Notes: a model not told the origin generated them from the sequence alone. A DNA stretch of 64,000 nucleotides from Mesorhizobium xinjiangense (GCF_009749525.1 NZ_WOAC01000022.1:48787-112786), one strand, 5' to 3'. Positions 45,127 through 55,246 are shown, numbered from the stretch's first letter. Numbers and translations: made by a program.

Positions 45127-46581
45127 TTACCGATGCGCGCCTTCCATTCGGCGCAGTTCCTCCACGGTTCGCACGGGCTTGCGCGCCGCTCCTTGCCAGT
45201 CGCGGACTGCGACCTTTGTCCGGGCGAGCCTTTCCTTCGCTGCCGGCACGGCGGCTGCATATTGCGGCAGCCATTTAGCCTGCGCCACTACCATTTCGTC
45301 CACCATCGCCCATACCTCATCCGGCGTGCAGACGGCGCCGACCAGCGGGTCGTGCAGCACGGCGAGCTTCAACAGGTCGATGTCGCCGGCAATGGCCGCT
45401 TCCACGGCCATGCGCTGCACCGATATGGAGGCGTTGCAGGTGGCGGCGCAGGCGAGCGGCAGGGTGATGCCCTCCACCATGTTGATGCCGAAACGGTCGA
45501 CAAAGCCCGGGCTTTCGATGATGGCATCCGTCGGCAGGTTGGTGATGATGCCGTTGTTCTTCACATTGAAATGGCCGCGATAGATCCTGCCGGTCTCGCG
45601 CGCTTCCAGAATGTAGCTGGCATGCTCGCTGGTGCGCCTGTGCTCGGAAAGCGGTTTCTCCGCTTCGGCGAGAAATTTCGGAAAATCCGTCTCGAACCAG
45701 TTGCGCGCCTCGGTGCAGTAGCGCAGGTAGCCGCCGGTTTCGCCATGGATCCACTCGCTCATGTCGATCCATTTGCCGATCTCCTCCGGGCGCTTGCGAT
45801 ACCAGGGGAGATATTCGGAAAGATGCCCGTTGCTTTCGGTCGAGTAGACGCCGAAACGCTTCAGGACATCGATGCGCAGCTTCTCTTGCTGCGAATAGAC
45901 GGGATGGCGCTCGAAGGCGGCGATCAGCTCGCCCTTCTCGATCCTGCGGCCGTTGACGCGCAGATCGATGAACCATGTCTGATGGTTGATGCCACTGCAG
46001 ATATAGTCGAGCTCGCTGCCCTTTACCCCCAAGACCTGCGCGATCTGGCGCGCGCCGTGCTGCACGCCGTGGCACAGGCCAACCGTATCCACACCGCCAT
46101 ATTGGAGCGCGGCCCAGGTGTTCATGGCCATGGGATTGGCATAGTTGAGGAACAGTGCGCCGGGCTCGGCCACCTCGCGGATGTCCTTGCAGAAGTCGAG
46201 AATGACAGGGATGTTGCGCTGGCCATACATGATACCGCCGGCGCACAGCGTGTCGCCCACGCACTGGTCGACGTCGTATTTCAGCGGAATGTCGATATCG
46301 CCCGCAAAGGCTTCGAGCCCGCCGACGCGCACGCAGCTCATGATGTAGCGCGCGCCCTCGATCGCCGCGCGCCGGTCCGTGGTGGCGGTCACCCTGGCCG
46401 GCAGGTCATTCACCGCCACGATCTTCTCGATGATCTGGCGGACCATATCGAGATTGTGCTCGTTGATGTCCGTCAGGGCGATCTCGATGTCGGAAAATTC
46501 AGGAACCTTGAAAAGGTCCGACACGAGAGTCTTGGTGAAGCCGATCGAGCCGGCGCCGATGATGGCGACTTTGAACGACAT
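45127..46581 (-). CDS. Second GH4 family glycosidase (alpha-glucosidase/alpha-galactosidase type)
   Basis: 484 residues with the GH4 pattern VAIIGAGSIGFTKTLV at the start, NYANPMAMNTW (Asn149), and metal ligands Cys170 (LCHGVQHGA) and His200 (GINHQTWF). It is clearly divergent from the MelA-like enzyme at 43157 and closer to the longer alpha-galactosidase/alpha-glucosidase branch. It is divergent from an AraC gene, so it probably has its own inducer. GGAAAAAAC lies just upstream of the ATG. Confidence 0.9.
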   Translation of the reverse strand: MSFKVAIIGAGSIGFTKTLVSDLFKVPEFSDIEIALTDINEHNLDMVRQIIEKIVAVNDLPARVTATTDRRAAIEGARYIMSCVRVGGLEAFAGDIDIPLKYDVDQCVGDTLCAGGIMYGQRNIPVILDFCKDIREVAEPGALFLNYANPMAMNTWAALQYGGVDTVGLCHGVQHGARQIAQVLGVKGSELDYICSGINHQTWFIDLRVNGRRIEKGELIAAFERHPVYSQQEKLRIDVLKRFGVYSTESNGHLSEYLPWYRKRPEEIGKWIDMSEWIHGETGGYLRYCTEARNWFETDFPKFLAEAEKPLSEHRRTSEHASYILEARETGRIYRGHFNVKNNGIITNLPTDAIIESPGFVDRFGINMVEGITLPLACAATCNASISVQRMAVEAAIAGDIDLLKLAVLHDPLVGAVCTPDEVWAMVDEMVVAQAKWLPQYAAAVPAAKERLARTKVAVRDWQGAARKPVRTVEELRRMEGAHR

Positions 46582-46648
46582 GTTTTTTCCTCTTCGTCAG
46601 GCCGGGGTATAGGGTGGATTGCGCGATCGCGGCGGCGGGTAGCCCTCA

Positions 46649-46685
46649 GGCATGGATCCTCGGGCTTGACCCGAGGATCCATGCC
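46649..46685. repeat. Complete GGCATGGATCCTCGGG palindromic repeat
   Basis: 16-base arms GGCATGGATCCTCGGG and CCCGAGGATCCATGCC are perfectly complementary with a CTTGA loop. It lies in the 192-base divergent gap between the GH4 gene and its AraC regulator. A half copy is at 9115-9132. It is of the type that gives spurious MDPRVKPED peptides in rhizobial genomes. Confidence 0.75.
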
Positions 46686-46773
46686 GGAAAGCCGCCGCTC
46701 GAAACAACGCTCCCATGCTGACACCATTGCTAGCCCTTTCCTCCAAAACCGTGTAGAGAAAGCTTGTGCTGAA

Positions 46774-47667
46774 ATGGGTAATTTTGTGCTTTCCTCGCTG
46801 ATCGAACATGGCCACAAGATGCGCCGGGTCGCACCGCCGAAGGGCTCGGTAGGTCTCTTCTGCATGGCTGGGGGCGCGGGCTACGAGCTGCGTGTCAACG
46901 AAGTCTATTCCTGGGACGGGCTGAGGCGGGGGGAGGAGCCTTTTGTGCTCATCCAGCACACAATGGCAGGCGAGGGTATGCTGGACTACGAGGGCACGCG
47001 CCATGTGCTCATTCCAGGCGATACGATGCTTTTGACCTTTCCCCATGCCAACCGCTACTGGCTGGAGCGGGGGAGGAGCTGGGAATATTTCTGGATCATC
47101 CTGAGCGGCCGCGAGGCGCTGCGCCTTGCGGGCGCCATACTGGCGGCCAAGGGGCCGGTCTCAAGGCCGGTGCAGCCGGTGGTCGACCGGTTGGCCGGAG
47201 CCTGCGTCATGCTGCTTTCCGGTTCGGTGGACTTGCCTGGCGCCGTATCGGCGGCCGCTTACCAGGCCATTGCCGCGCTCTATGACGAAGCTTTCGGCAC
47301 GGCTATCGAGGCAGCGGACCTGCCTCTGCCTGTCCTGCGTGCCGAGCGGTTTGTGGCAGACAATCTCGGGCGGGCGATCGATGTTGGCATGCTGGCGCGG
47401 GCGGCGGGACTGAGCCGTGCGCATTTCGTCCGGCTGTTCACCGCTGCTGTCGGGCAGCCCCCATCGGATTATATTCTCGACAAGCGGATGGAGCGGGCCA
47501 CACGCCTGCTGCTTGCAACCGATGCACCCATCAAGGAAGTGGCAAGGGTTTCCGGTTTTGCCGACGCCAACTATTTCTCCAAAGCTTTCCGACGCCTGCA
47601 AAAGCGCTCGCCCGGCGCGTTCCGCAGGACCGGGCGGACTGGATTGCTGACAACCATCGACGGATAA
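46774..47667 (+). CDS. AraC family transcriptional regulator (divergent from second GH4 gene)
   Basis: 297 residues. The N-terminal sensor has a cupin-like strand pattern (EPFVLIQHTMAGEGMLDYEG, PGDTMLLTFPHANRYW). Two C-terminal HTHs: VGMLARAAGLSRAHFVRLFT and IKEVARVSGFADANYFSKAFRR. The start at 46774 gives a normal-length protein; the frame is open far upstream only because it runs antisense to the GH4 gene. Its position suggests control of the divergent GH4 gene. Confidence 0.88.
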   Translation: MGNFVLSSLIEHGHKMRRVAPPKGSVGLFCMAGGAGYELRVNEVYSWDGLRRGEEPFVLIQHTMAGEGMLDYEGTRHVLIPGDTMLLTFPHANRYWLERGRSWEYFWIILSGREALRLAGAILAAKGPVSRPVQPVVDRLAGACVMLLSGSVDLPGAVSAAAYQAIAALYDEAFGTAIEAADLPLPVLRAERFVADNLGRAIDVGMLARAAGLSRAHFVRLFTAAVGQPPSDYILDKRMERATRLLLATDAPIKEVARVSGFADANYFSKAFRRLQKRSPGAFRRTGRTGLLTTIDG

Positions 47668-47816
47668 CGCAGTGGTCAGACTCGACCGCCGGCCGGGCCT
47701 TTGACGCGGTTCTTGGTGCGCTGCGCCCGGGCCGACTATTCCTCTCCAACACGGCGCTACTGGGGCAGAATGGCGCTGAGGTGATCACCCGGGCGAAATA
47801 GCCTCCAGCGCGGGCC

Positions 47817-48842
47817 TCAGTGCAGCTTGAGGACGATGCGGCCGTCGATGCCGCCGGCTTCCATGCGTTCGAATATGTCGTTGATATTGTCGAGCTTGTC
47901 CCAGGAGAAATGGGCCGCGACCGCGCTGTCACCGGCAAAATCGAGTGCCTCTTCGAGATCCTGGCGCGTTCCGACGATGGAGCCGCGTATGGTGATCCGC
48001 TTCAGGACGGTATCGAAAATCGGCATAGCGAACATGCCGGGCGGCAGGCCGACGAGCGCCATCGTGCCGTGGGCGCGCAACATGCCGAAGGCCTGTTCGA
48101 AAGCCTTCGGCGAAACGGCCGTGACAAGGACGCCGTGCACGCCGCCGATCTGCTTTTGGACCTCGTCAGCCACATCGGTTTCGCGCGCATTGAGCGCGAT
48201 GTCGGCTCCGAGCGATTTGGCCAGTTCCAGCTTGTCGGGATGAACGTCGACCGCGACGACATGCATGCCCATGGCGCGGGCATATTGCACCGCCATGTGG
48301 CCAAGTCCGCCGATGCCCGAAATGGCGACCCATTCGCCGGGCTTGACCTCGGTCTCCTTCAGCCCCTTGTAGACGGTGACGCCGGCGCACAGGACCGGTG
48401 CGGCGGGACCCCATTCCAGCTTGTCGGGCAGCCGTCCGACATAGTTCGGATCGGCGAGCGCGTATTCGGCGAAGCTGCCATTGACCGAATAGCCGGTATT
48501 TTGCTGCTTCGCGCACAGCGTCTCCCAGGCGGTCCGGCAATAGGTGCAATATCCGCAGGCCGTGTGCAGCCACGGCACTCCAACCCTGTCGCCTTCCTTG
48601 ATGCGCTTGACGTTGCGCCCGACGCCGACAACCGTACCGACGCCTTCATGGCCGGGAATGAAGGGCGGGCTCGGCTTGACGGGCCAGTCACCCTTCACCG
48701 CATGCAAATCGGTGTGGCAAACGCCGGTGGCGGCTATCCTGACGAGGACCTGGTCCGGATCGGGCTCCGGCACAGGCCACTCCTCGATCGCCAGCGGCTC
48801 GCCGAGCGTTCTGCACACGGCAGCCTTCATCATGTTCGACAT
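47817..48842 (-). CDS. adhP: Zinc-dependent alcohol dehydrogenase (AdhP type)
   Basis: 341 residues, the AdhP length. Catalytic zinc ligands Cys42, His65-Glu66 (GHEGVGTVVGVG) and structural-zinc cysteines 96, 99, 102 and 110. NAD-binding GIGGLGHMAVQYARAMG near residue 176. It oxidises ethanol and other small primary alcohols to aldehydes. AAGGAGA lies 8 bases upstream of the ATG. It stands alone, 108 bases downstream of the exporter operon. Confidence 0.92.
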   Translation of the reverse strand: MSNMMKAAVCRTLGEPLAIEEWPVPEPDPDQVLVRIAATGVCHTDLHAVKGDWPVKPSPPFIPGHEGVGTVVGVGRNVKRIKEGDRVGVPWLHTACGYCTYCRTAWETLCAKQQNTGYSVNGSFAEYALADPNYVGRLPDKLEWGPAAPVLCAGVTVYKGLKETEVKPGEWVAISGIGGLGHMAVQYARAMGMHVVAVDVHPDKLELAKSLGADIALNARETDVADEVQKQIGGVHGVLVTAVSPKAFEQAFGMLRAHGTMALVGLPPGMFAMPIFDTVLKRITIRGSIVGTRQDLEEALDFAGDSAVAAHFSWDKLDNINDIFERMEAGGIDGRIVLKLH

Positions 48843-48950
48843 ATCGGGTCTCCTTCTTCCTCAAAAACCCCACTGCCCGGTCTTGCACCATCAAAAGGTT
48901 CAGCCAGCAGATTCGCTGCTCATCATGTGAAGCAGTTGCCGGGCTCATGA

Positions 48951-50063
48951 CTACCTCAGAAAGCGCCGGAAACGCCGCAGCGAGAAGCTGAACAGGAGGA
49001 TCCCGATCAGAATGAGCGCTGCGAATTGCGGCCACACGATGCCCAGACCGGCGCCGCGGAACAGGATTGCCTGCGCAAGGATGACGAAATGCGTGTTGGG
49101 GGCGGCCAGCATGATGGTCTGGATGATTTCGGGCATGCTTTCACTTGGGGTCATTCCGCCCGAAAGAACCTGCAACGGCAGCAGGACGAGCATCAGCAAA
49201 AGGCCGAACTGGGGCATCGAGCCGGCGACCGTCGCCAGGAAAATGCCCATCGAGGTGGTGGCGAAAAGCTGCAGCGCGGTTGCGGCGAGAAACAGAAGGA
49301 TCGACCCCTGAATGGGCACTGCGAGCAGCCCCTGCGCGACGAACACCAGGGCGAAGGTGGAGGCAACGAGCACGACCAGCCCCATCGACCAGATCTTGCT
49401 CAGCATGATCTCGGTCGGCGTCACCGGCATGACGAGCAGATGCTCGATGGTTCCGTGTTCGCGCTCCCTGATCAGGGCCGCGCCGGTCAGCACGATCGAC
49501 AGCATGGTGATGGAGGAGATGATGTTGGTGATGGCGCTGAACCAGCCGGTATCCAGTTGAGGGTTGAAGCGCGCCCGCAATGCCAGGTCCACAGGCAGGG
49601 TCTGAACCTGTCGATAGCGGTTGACGTATTCATCCACTTCGGAACTCACGATCTGCTGCACATAGCCGCCGCCGGTGAATGCCTGGGACATGCGGGTGGC
49701 ATCGATGTTGACCTGAATGGTCGGCGAGCGGCCAGCCAGCAGGTCGCGCTGGAAATTCGGTGGGATGTTGAGGGCGAACGTATCGAGTCCGGCATCCATG
49801 CGGCTGTCCATCTCCGGCCAGGAGATGAGGTTCGGCACGGTGAAATAAGGCGGATAGAATGCCGTTGCGATGCGCCCGGAAACAGGCGAGCGGTCTTCGT
49901 CGACGATGGCGATGGTCGCATTGTTGAGTGTTTCGGGGACAGCACGCGAGGAGGTGTAGATCGACACCGAGAAGGCGTAGACGATCAGTGCCAGCAGCAT
50001 CGGATCGCGCAAAAGGCCGCGCAGTTCCTTGACCCCGAGATTGAATATGTTGGCCAGCCGCAT
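48951..50063 (-). CDS. ABC exporter permease (ABC-2 type, YhhJ-like)
   Basis: 370 residues: one N-terminal helix, a ~130-residue periplasmic domain (YPPYFTVPNLISWPEMDSRMDAG ... region), and five further helices near the C-terminus, as in ABC-2 permeases of the YhhJ/YbhR group. It starts 2 bases after the RbbA stop. Forms the export unit with RbbA and the HlyD-type protein; cargo unknown. Confidence 0.9.
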   Translation of the reverse strand: MRLANIFNLGVKELRGLLRDPMLLALIVYAFSVSIYTSSRAVPETLNNATIAIVDEDRSPVSGRIATAFYPPYFTVPNLISWPEMDSRMDAGLDTFALNIPPNFQRDLLAGRSPTIQVNIDATRMSQAFTGGGYVQQIVSSEVDEYVNRYRQVQTLPVDLALRARFNPQLDTGWFSAITNIISSITMLSIVLTGAALIREREHGTIEHLLVMPVTPTEIMLSKIWSMGLVVLVASTFALVFVAQGLLAVPIQGSILLFLAATALQLFATTSMGIFLATVAGSMPQFGLLLMLVLLPLQVLSGGMTPSESMPEIIQTIMLAAPNTHFVILAQAILFRGAGLGIVWPQFAALILIGILLFSFSLRRFRRFLR

Positions 50064-50065
50064 GC

Positions 50066-52831
50066 TCAGCGCTCCTGCTTCCTGAGCATCAATATGCCCA
50101 ACCCCATGAGCACCGGAATGGCGATCAGCAGCGGCACGAAAGCGCTGGCAAGATCGCTGAATTCAAGCGCCTTCGAGAAGGTGCCGCGCGAGATCGTGAC
50201 GAAGTAGGTGGTGGGGAATATCGTGCCGATGAATGCTCCGGCCCCCTGGAGCGAGGATACCGGGTCGATCAGCCCCGAATACTGAACGGCCGGGATCATC
50301 GTCAAAAGCGCGGTGCCGAATATCGCCGCGATCTGGCTCTTGATGAAAGTCGATATGACCAGTCCAATTCCGGTCGTGATGATCGCGTAGAGGAACGCTG
50401 CGGCCATGAAGGTCAGAAAACTGCCGGTGAAGGGGACACGGAAGATGAACACCGCGAAAGCGGTCAGCATGAAGAAATTGACCATCGCCAGGACGACATA
50501 GGGGATCTGCTTGCCGACGAGAAATTCCAGCCGGGTGACCGGCGTCACATAGAAATTGATGATCGAGCCCAGTTCCTTCTCCCGTACCACGCTGAGAACC
50601 GACAGGATCGCCGGGATGATCAGCAGCAAGATGGGAATGACTGCCGGCACCATGGCCACCAGGCTTTGTATGTCGGGATTGTAGCGGTAGCGGATGGCAA
50701 GCTGAAATTCGCCGACCGTAGCGGCATCGCCGTAGAGCCGGCGCATCTCCTGCGTCAGCCAGGCCGTATGCATCCCCTGCACGTAGCCGCGAACGGTTTC
50801 TGCCCGCGACGGCATGGCGCCGTCGATCCAGGCGCCGATCTCAACGTCTGTGCCGCGCGCGATATGCCGTCCAAAGCCGGGCGGGATTTCGATTGCCAGG
50901 CTGAGCTCGCCATTGCGCATGCGCCGGTCGAGATCGGCATAGTCGGTGATCGGCGGGTGCTCGATGAAATAGCGCGAGCCGGAAATCTGCTGCACGTAAT
51001 TGCGGCTGATCGTCGTGTCGTCGTGGTCGAGCACGGCGAAGGTCAGGTCCTCGACATCCATGTTGATGCCGTAACCGATGACAAACATCAAAATGACGCT
51101 GCCGAGGATGGCCAGCGTGGCGCGGATCGGATCGCGCTGCAATTCCAAAGACTCGCGCCGTGTGTAGGCAAACATGCGCCGAAGGTCGAAAGATCGGTCG
51201 CGCACAGTCTGCTGGTGCGGCTCGGCCGCGCTTGCGGCTTGCGGCGTGTCCGGCTGCGCAGGCGCCTCCGGCTCGCCGATCGCCTCTTCCAGATAGGCAA
51301 TGAAGGCGTCTTCCAGCGTCGCCGCCTGTTTGCTGGCGGTGATTGCCGCCGGCGTGTCGCTGATCAGCACCTTGCCGGCATGCATGAGGGAGATGCGGTC
51401 ACAGCGCTCCGCCTCGTTCATGAAATGGGTGGAAACGAAGATGGTCACACCGTCCTGCCGCGACAAGTCGGACAGATTCTGCCAGAAGCTGTCGCGGGCG
51501 ACCGGATCGACGCCGGATGTCGGCTCGTCGAGAATGAGCATGTCGGGCGAATGGATCAGCGCCACGGCGAGCGACAAGCGCTGACGCATGCCCAGAGGCA
51601 GCGCGTCCGGCAGTTCGTCCATGTTGTCTGTCAGCCCGAACCGCTCGGCCATTTCGGCCACCCGGCCTGGAATTGCATCGGATGGCACGCTGAACAGCCT
51701 GGCATGCAGCTCGAAATTCTGCCGCACGGTCAATTCCGAATAGAGCGAGAAGGCCTGAGACATGTAGCCGACACGACGGCGGACTTCGAGATCGTTGGGA
51801 TCGACTTCCCGTCCGAAAAGCCGCGCCGTGCCTTCGCTCGCCGCCAGGAGCCCTGTCAGCATCTTCATCGTCGTCGTCTTGCCGCAGCCGTTGGAGCCGA
51901 GGAAGCCGAAGATCTCGCCGCGCTGGATGCCGAAGCTGACGTCGTCGACGGCGGTGAACGTGCCGAAACGCATGCTCAGATGCTCTGCCTCGATGGCCGG
52001 CTCGCCGGCGTCATTCGGCTTGCGGGGCGGAATGACCACCTCCTTGTATCCGCGCCGCTCGTCCTCGGGCAAAAGAGCGATGAAGGCCGCATCGAGCGTC
52101 GGCGCGCTGGTCTGGCGCAACAGCTCGGCTGGCGCCCCCGTGGCCAGGACATGCCCGGCATCCATGGCTACCAGCCAGTCGAAACGTGCCGCCTCGTCCA
52201 TATAGGCGGTCGCCACGACAACGCTCATGCCGGCCCGCTCGGCCCTGATCCGGTCGATGAGTTCCCAGAACTGGCGCCGGGCCAGCGGATCTACGCCGGT
52301 CGTTGGCTCGTCCAGGATCAAGAGATCGGGATCATGGATGAGTGCGCAGCACAGGCCGAGCTTTTGCTTCATGCCGCCTGAAAGCTTGCCCGCCGGACGG
52401 TCGGCGAATGCCGACAGGTCGGTGCTTTGCAGGAGATCGGCAATGCGCCGTTCGCGCTCTTCGCGGCCGTGGCCGAACAGCCGCCCGAAGAAGTCGATGT
52501 TTTCGAACACGGACAAGGTGGCATAGAGGTTCTTGCCGAGCCCTTGCGGCATATAGGCGATGCGCGGATAGACCGAGCGGCGATGACGCGGGTCGGCGAT
52601 GTCGCCGTCGAGGACCATGATGCGGCCCTCCTGCATTTCACGGGCTCCAGCGATGAGCGACAGAAGGCTGGATTTGCCCACCCCATCGGGGCCGATCAGC
52701 CCGACCATCGCCCCCGACGGCAAATCGAGCGTGATCGCGTCAAGCGCGCGTGTCGAGCCAAAGGACAGTCCGACAGACTCCAGCCGCGCGACAGGCGGTG
52801 CGTCCGTCATCGCGCTGTCCCGGCTATTCAT
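50066..52831 (-). CDS. rbbA: RbbA-like ABC exporter: two ATPase domains fused to an ABC-2 permease
   Basis: 921 residues. ATPase 1 has Walker [10 protein letters not shown] (~48) and the signature [12 protein letters not shown]; ATPase 2 has GSNGCGKTT (~320) and Walker [12 protein letters not shown]. From about residue 570 an ABC-2 membrane domain with a large periplasmic loop and five C-terminal helices. This is the YhiH/RbbA arrangement. The ATGA overlap with the HlyD gene supports the 52831 start; an internal ATG seven codons on is possible. Family members were linked to ribosome ATPase activity in E. coli, but with HlyD and ABC-2 partners export of a small molecule is more likely. Confidence 0.92.
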   Translation of the reverse strand: MNSRDSAMTDAPPVARLESVGLSFGSTRALDAITLDLPSGAMVGLIGPDGVGKSSLLSLIAGAREMQEGRIMVLDGDIADPRHRRSVYPRIAYMPQGLGKNLYATLSVFENIDFFGRLFGHGREERERRIADLLQSTDLSAFADRPAGKLSGGMKQKLGLCCALIHDPDLLILDEPTTGVDPLARRQFWELIDRIRAERAGMSVVVATAYMDEAARFDWLVAMDAGHVLATGAPAELLRQTSAPTLDAAFIALLPEDERRGYKEVVIPPRKPNDAGEPAIEAEHLSMRFGTFTAVDDVSFGIQRGEIFGFLGSNGCGKTTTMKMLTGLLAASEGTARLFGREVDPNDLEVRRRVGYMSQAFSLYSELTVRQNFELHARLFSVPSDAIPGRVAEMAERFGLTDNMDELPDALPLGMRQRLSLAVALIHSPDMLILDEPTSGVDPVARDSFWQNLSDLSRQDGVTIFVSTHFMNEAERCDRISLMHAGKVLISDTPAAITASKQAATLEDAFIAYLEEAIGEPEAPAQPDTPQAASAAEPHQQTVRDRSFDLRRMFAYTRRESLELQRDPIRATLAILGSVILMFVIGYGINMDVEDLTFAVLDHDDTTISRNYVQQISGSRYFIEHPPITDYADLDRRMRNGELSLAIEIPPGFGRHIARGTDVEIGAWIDGAMPSRAETVRGYVQGMHTAWLTQEMRRLYGDAATVGEFQLAIRYRYNPDIQSLVAMVPAVIPILLLIIPAILSVLSVVREKELGSIINFYVTPVTRLEFLVGKQIPYVVLAMVNFFMLTAFAVFIFRVPFTGSFLTFMAAAFLYAIITTGIGLVISTFIKSQIAAIFGTALLTMIPAVQYSGLIDPVSSLQGAGAFIGTIFPTTYFVTISRGTFSKALEFSDLASAFVPLLIAIPVLMGLGILMLRKQER

Positions 52832-53898
52832 TCGACCAGCGTTCCGCTGAGGTTTTCAGGCCACTGCGCGTCCGCATCGAGCCTGACATAGGCAACGCCG
52901 GGCAGCCCCGTCTTGACCTGCTGGATATGCTCCTTCAGCAACGCCTCGGGAATCTGCGCCTTGATGCGGAACATCAGCTTCTCGCGCTCTTCCGCCGTTT
53001 CCACCGTCTTGGGCGTGAACTGCGCGACATCGGACACGAAGGACGCGGTGGCGGGAATGACATATTGCGGGGCCGCATCGAGGACGATACGGACTTCCGA
53101 TCCCATGGCAACTCGTCCGGCCTGTGCCGTTGGCAGGAAGAAGGTCATGTAGACGTCGCCGAGATCAACGAGATTGAGGACCCGACCGCCGGCCGACAGC
53201 ACCTCGCCCAGCTGCGCGACGCGGTATTGCACGCGCCCGGCTCGCGGCGAGCGCAAGGTGCTGTCATTGATATCGGCCTGGATGCTCTCGAGCTGCGCCT
53301 GGGCTGCATCGACAGCCGCCTTGGCATCGACGACCTGCGCCTTGGCGGAATGGGTGGCGGCGTCGCTCGCGGCGAGCTGTGCCTCGGCGGCGCTGCGCGC
53401 TGCGGTGGCGCCCTGCACTGTGGCCCGATCGTCGTCGAGCACCTGCTGCGATACCGCACTCGTCGTCACCAATCGCTCCGAGCGCTCGAAACGCTTCTGC
53501 GCCGCCTCAAGCTCGGCCGCGCGCTGCTCGATCACGGCCGCGGCCGCCTTGTATTCCGCCTGCCTCTGGACCACCAGGCTTTCGGCCGTTTCGACGCCGA
53601 TCCGGGCTCTCTGCAATTGTGCCTCGGCCTGACGATGCTGCGCCTCGAGCTGCTCGGTGTCCATCCGTGCGAGCACCTGGCCAGCCTCGACGAAATCCCC
53701 CTCATTGACGAGAACTTCGCGAATGCGCCCGGCCGTCTTGGTGGACACGTCAATCTCGACTGCCTCGATGCGCCCGTTGCCGCTGGCAAATCCGTCCGGA
53801 AGGCCGCGATCATCGAACGCCTGCCAGGCCCAGTAACCGGCAACCGCCACGACTGCGACGAGCACCGCCATCAGCGCACGCTTTCTGGACTCGGTCAT
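52828..53898 (-). CDS. HlyD family periplasmic adaptor (YhiI-like)
   Basis: 356 residues. One N-terminal membrane anchor ([19 protein letters not shown]), lipoyl-like half [29 protein letters not shown], a long coiled-coil hairpin rich in Ala/Glu/Gln (residues ~85-215), the second half-lipoyl segment [20 protein letters not shown], and a barrel domain. It bridges the inner-membrane exporter to an outer-membrane channel. AGGAA lies 8 bases before the ATG at 53898; a start 18 codons upstream has no support. Confidence 0.9.
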   Translation of the reverse strand: MTESRKRALMAVLVAVVAVAGYWAWQAFDDRGLPDGFASGNGRIEAVEIDVSTKTAGRIREVLVNEGDFVEAGQVLARMDTEQLEAQHRQAEAQLQRARIGVETAESLVVQRQAEYKAAAAVIEQRAAELEAAQKRFERSERLVTTSAVSQQVLDDDRATVQGATAARSAAEAQLAASDAATHSAKAQVVDAKAAVDAAQAQLESIQADINDSTLRSPRAGRVQYRVAQLGEVLSAGGRVLNLVDLGDVYMTFFLPTAQAGRVAMGSEVRIVLDAAPQYVIPATASFVSDVAQFTPKTVETAEEREKLMFRIKAQIPEALLKEHIQQVKTGLPGVAYVRLDADAQWPENLSGTLVE

Positions 53899-54112
53899 AT
53901 CAATGTTCCTCGGATTCGCTTCAAGAAGGAGGATGGCGCCGCGCCATAGCACCGGCGATCAGGCTGAAAATTCACGCTATGCGTTAGAAAGCACGTGCCG
54001 CTTTCGCGGGTACCGGCGAAGCGTTCGAAGCCCGTGAAGCTCGATAAGCGCACTTTGACCAAGGCGGGTCTTCCGGCAATACCAACCTACTCGTAACGGT
54101 AGCATAGTTGCA

Positions 54113-54137
54113 GAGCCGCTTGACTGGCAAGCGGCTC
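54113..54137. repeat. Short perfect hairpin next to IS remnant
   Basis: GAGCCGCTTG and CAAGCGGCTC form a 10-base stem with an ACTGG loop. It lies between the HlyD gene and the IS6 transposase remnant; no T-tract. The remaining sequence of 53899-54227 shows no gene. Confidence 0.4.
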
Positions 54138-54227
54138 CATTCGGCAGCCGCACCGAACCGAATGGGGCGAAGCGTCCCTGTTCGTGCTGATCTGCTCGAA
54201 CGCGGGTCAGGCGGTTCGCGTCGGCCG

Positions 54228-54380
54228 TTGAAGGCAATCCGCATCCGCCGGAGCCAATCCCTCAACGACCGCATCGAGCAGGATCATCGGCGCGTCAAGC
54301 GTCGGGTCCGCTCCATGCTCGGCTTCAAGACAGAGATGAACGCAGCAATCACCCTGTCCGGCGTCGAGATAAATTCTGCG
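54228..54380 (+). pseudogene. IS6 family transposase, C-terminal remnant
   Basis: The plus strand encodes NDRIEQDHRRVKRRVRSMLG followed by FKTEMNAAITLSGVEI, the well-conserved C-terminal end of IS6/IS26-type DDE transposases, which includes the catalytic Glu of IEQDH. Only ~45 codons remain, upstream sequence is unrelated, and no clear terminal repeats are left. It separates the TetR gene from the exporter operon and is evidence of past transposition. Confidence 0.7.
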
Positions 54381-54392
54381 GTGGGCGGCTCG

Positions 54393-55085
54393 TTACGCGG
54401 GCCCCGGGGCGTTGCGGTCGGTGAGATAGCTGACAAGCATCCGTTCGATATGAACCCGGCGCTGAGCGAGCCAGTCCGGGTCCGAAAGGTCCTGTGCGAA
54501 GATCACCGAAAGCGTGAACTGGCTCAGCAAGTGCAACTGGCTCAGCGCCACGATCGAGACATAGAGCTGGACCGGGTCGACATCGCCGCGAAACACGCCC
54601 TGGCCCTGTCCGCGGTCCAGAATGCCCCGAATCGTCTCGACCAGCGGCAGGGTCATCGCCTGAACGTGCGGCAGGCGTTTCAGGAAACGGCCCTTCATCG
54701 TGTTCTCGCTATTGATGAGCGCGAGCACGTCGCGGCGCGCGGCAAAGAAGTCGAAGGTAAAGCCGATCAGCTTGCGAATGCCCTCCAATGGCTCGGCATG
54801 CGTGAGGTCGAGCTTGTTCTCGCCTTCGCGGATCTCGCCGTAAATCGTCTCCAGGACCGCGAGGTAGACCCCCTCCTTGCTGCCGAAATAGTGGTAGATC
54901 ATGCGCATGTTCGCCTTGCTCTTCCTGGCGATGCGTTCGACTCTGGCGCCGCTGAATCCGTAAAGACAGAACTCGGATTTTGCCGCATTTAGAATCGCTT
55001 GACGGGATTTCTTTGCGTTGCGCTCCCGCTTGGGGCGGTCCTCGCCCGCCAATTCATCCGTCACCGCGTTCCTCCCACCACTCAT
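54393..55085 (-). CDS. TetR family transcriptional regulator (RutR-like)
   Basis: 230 residues. TetR HTH: ILNAAKSEFCLYGFSGARVERIARKSKANMRMIYHYFGSKEG. The effector domain has ALINSENTMKGRFLKR, VDPVQLYVSIVALSQLHLLS and FTLSVIFAQDL, the pattern of RutR/YcdC-type regulators, which sense pyrimidines and related small amides. GGAGAG lies just upstream of the ATG at 55085. It is divergent from the Ntn-hydrolase gene and shares with it the operator at 55185; two more copies of that site lie ahead of the TRAP and fdrA units. A role for the exporter operon downstream is possible but is interrupted by the IS remnant. Confidence 0.87.
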   Translation of the reverse strand: MSGGRNAVTDELAGEDRPKRERNAKKSRQAILNAAKSEFCLYGFSGARVERIARKSKANMRMIYHYFGSKEGVYLAVLETIYGEIREGENKLDLTHAEPLEGIRKLIGFTFDFFAARRDVLALINSENTMKGRFLKRLPHVQAMTLPLVETIRGILDRGQGQGVFRGDVDPVQLYVSIVALSQLHLLSQFTLSVIFAQDLSDPDWLAQRRVHIERMLVSYLTDRNAPGPA

Positions 55086-55168
55086 TGCTCTCCAAAAACT
55101 TCTGCTGCGGCCATCGATTGAAGTGTAACGACTTTTCGTCCGCCGGTCATGCATCGGGAACGCAGGGC

Positions 55169-55199
55169 TTGACAATACCGCAATAAGTAAAAAGATAAT
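55169..55199 (+). promoter_or_regulatory. Promoter of Ntn-hydrolase gene
   Basis: -35 TTGACA (55169-55174) and -10 GATAAT (55194-55199) with 19-base spacing, about 48 bases before the ATG at 55247. The -10 lies inside the shared operator. Confidence 0.5.
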
Positions 55200-55204
55200 T
55201 ACAT
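55185..55204. promoter_or_regulatory. Shared operator site 1 (AAGTAA-N8-TTAC)
   Basis: AAGTAAAAAGATAATTACAT has GTAA (55187-55190), 8 bases, and TTAC (55199-55202). It lies in the divergent gap between the TetR and Ntn-hydrolase genes and overlaps the predicted -10. Confidence 0.65.
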
Positions 55205-55246
55205 ATGCCGGCCTTACAGGCTGCCCGACGACATGCGAGGAATCCG

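Noticed and set aside
45109..46773. Very long plus-strand open frame joined to the AraC gene (over 850 codons in total)
   Set aside because: The first 555 codons lie antisense to the GH4 gene, are Arg/His/Asp/Gly-rich without domains, and arise from the strong GC bias at third positions; the AraC protein starts at 46774.
47668..47816. Short protein-like frame (ALRPGRLFLSNTALLGQNGA) between the AraC and adhP genes
   Set aside because: No start and only about 35 codons; not enough to call a gene remnant.
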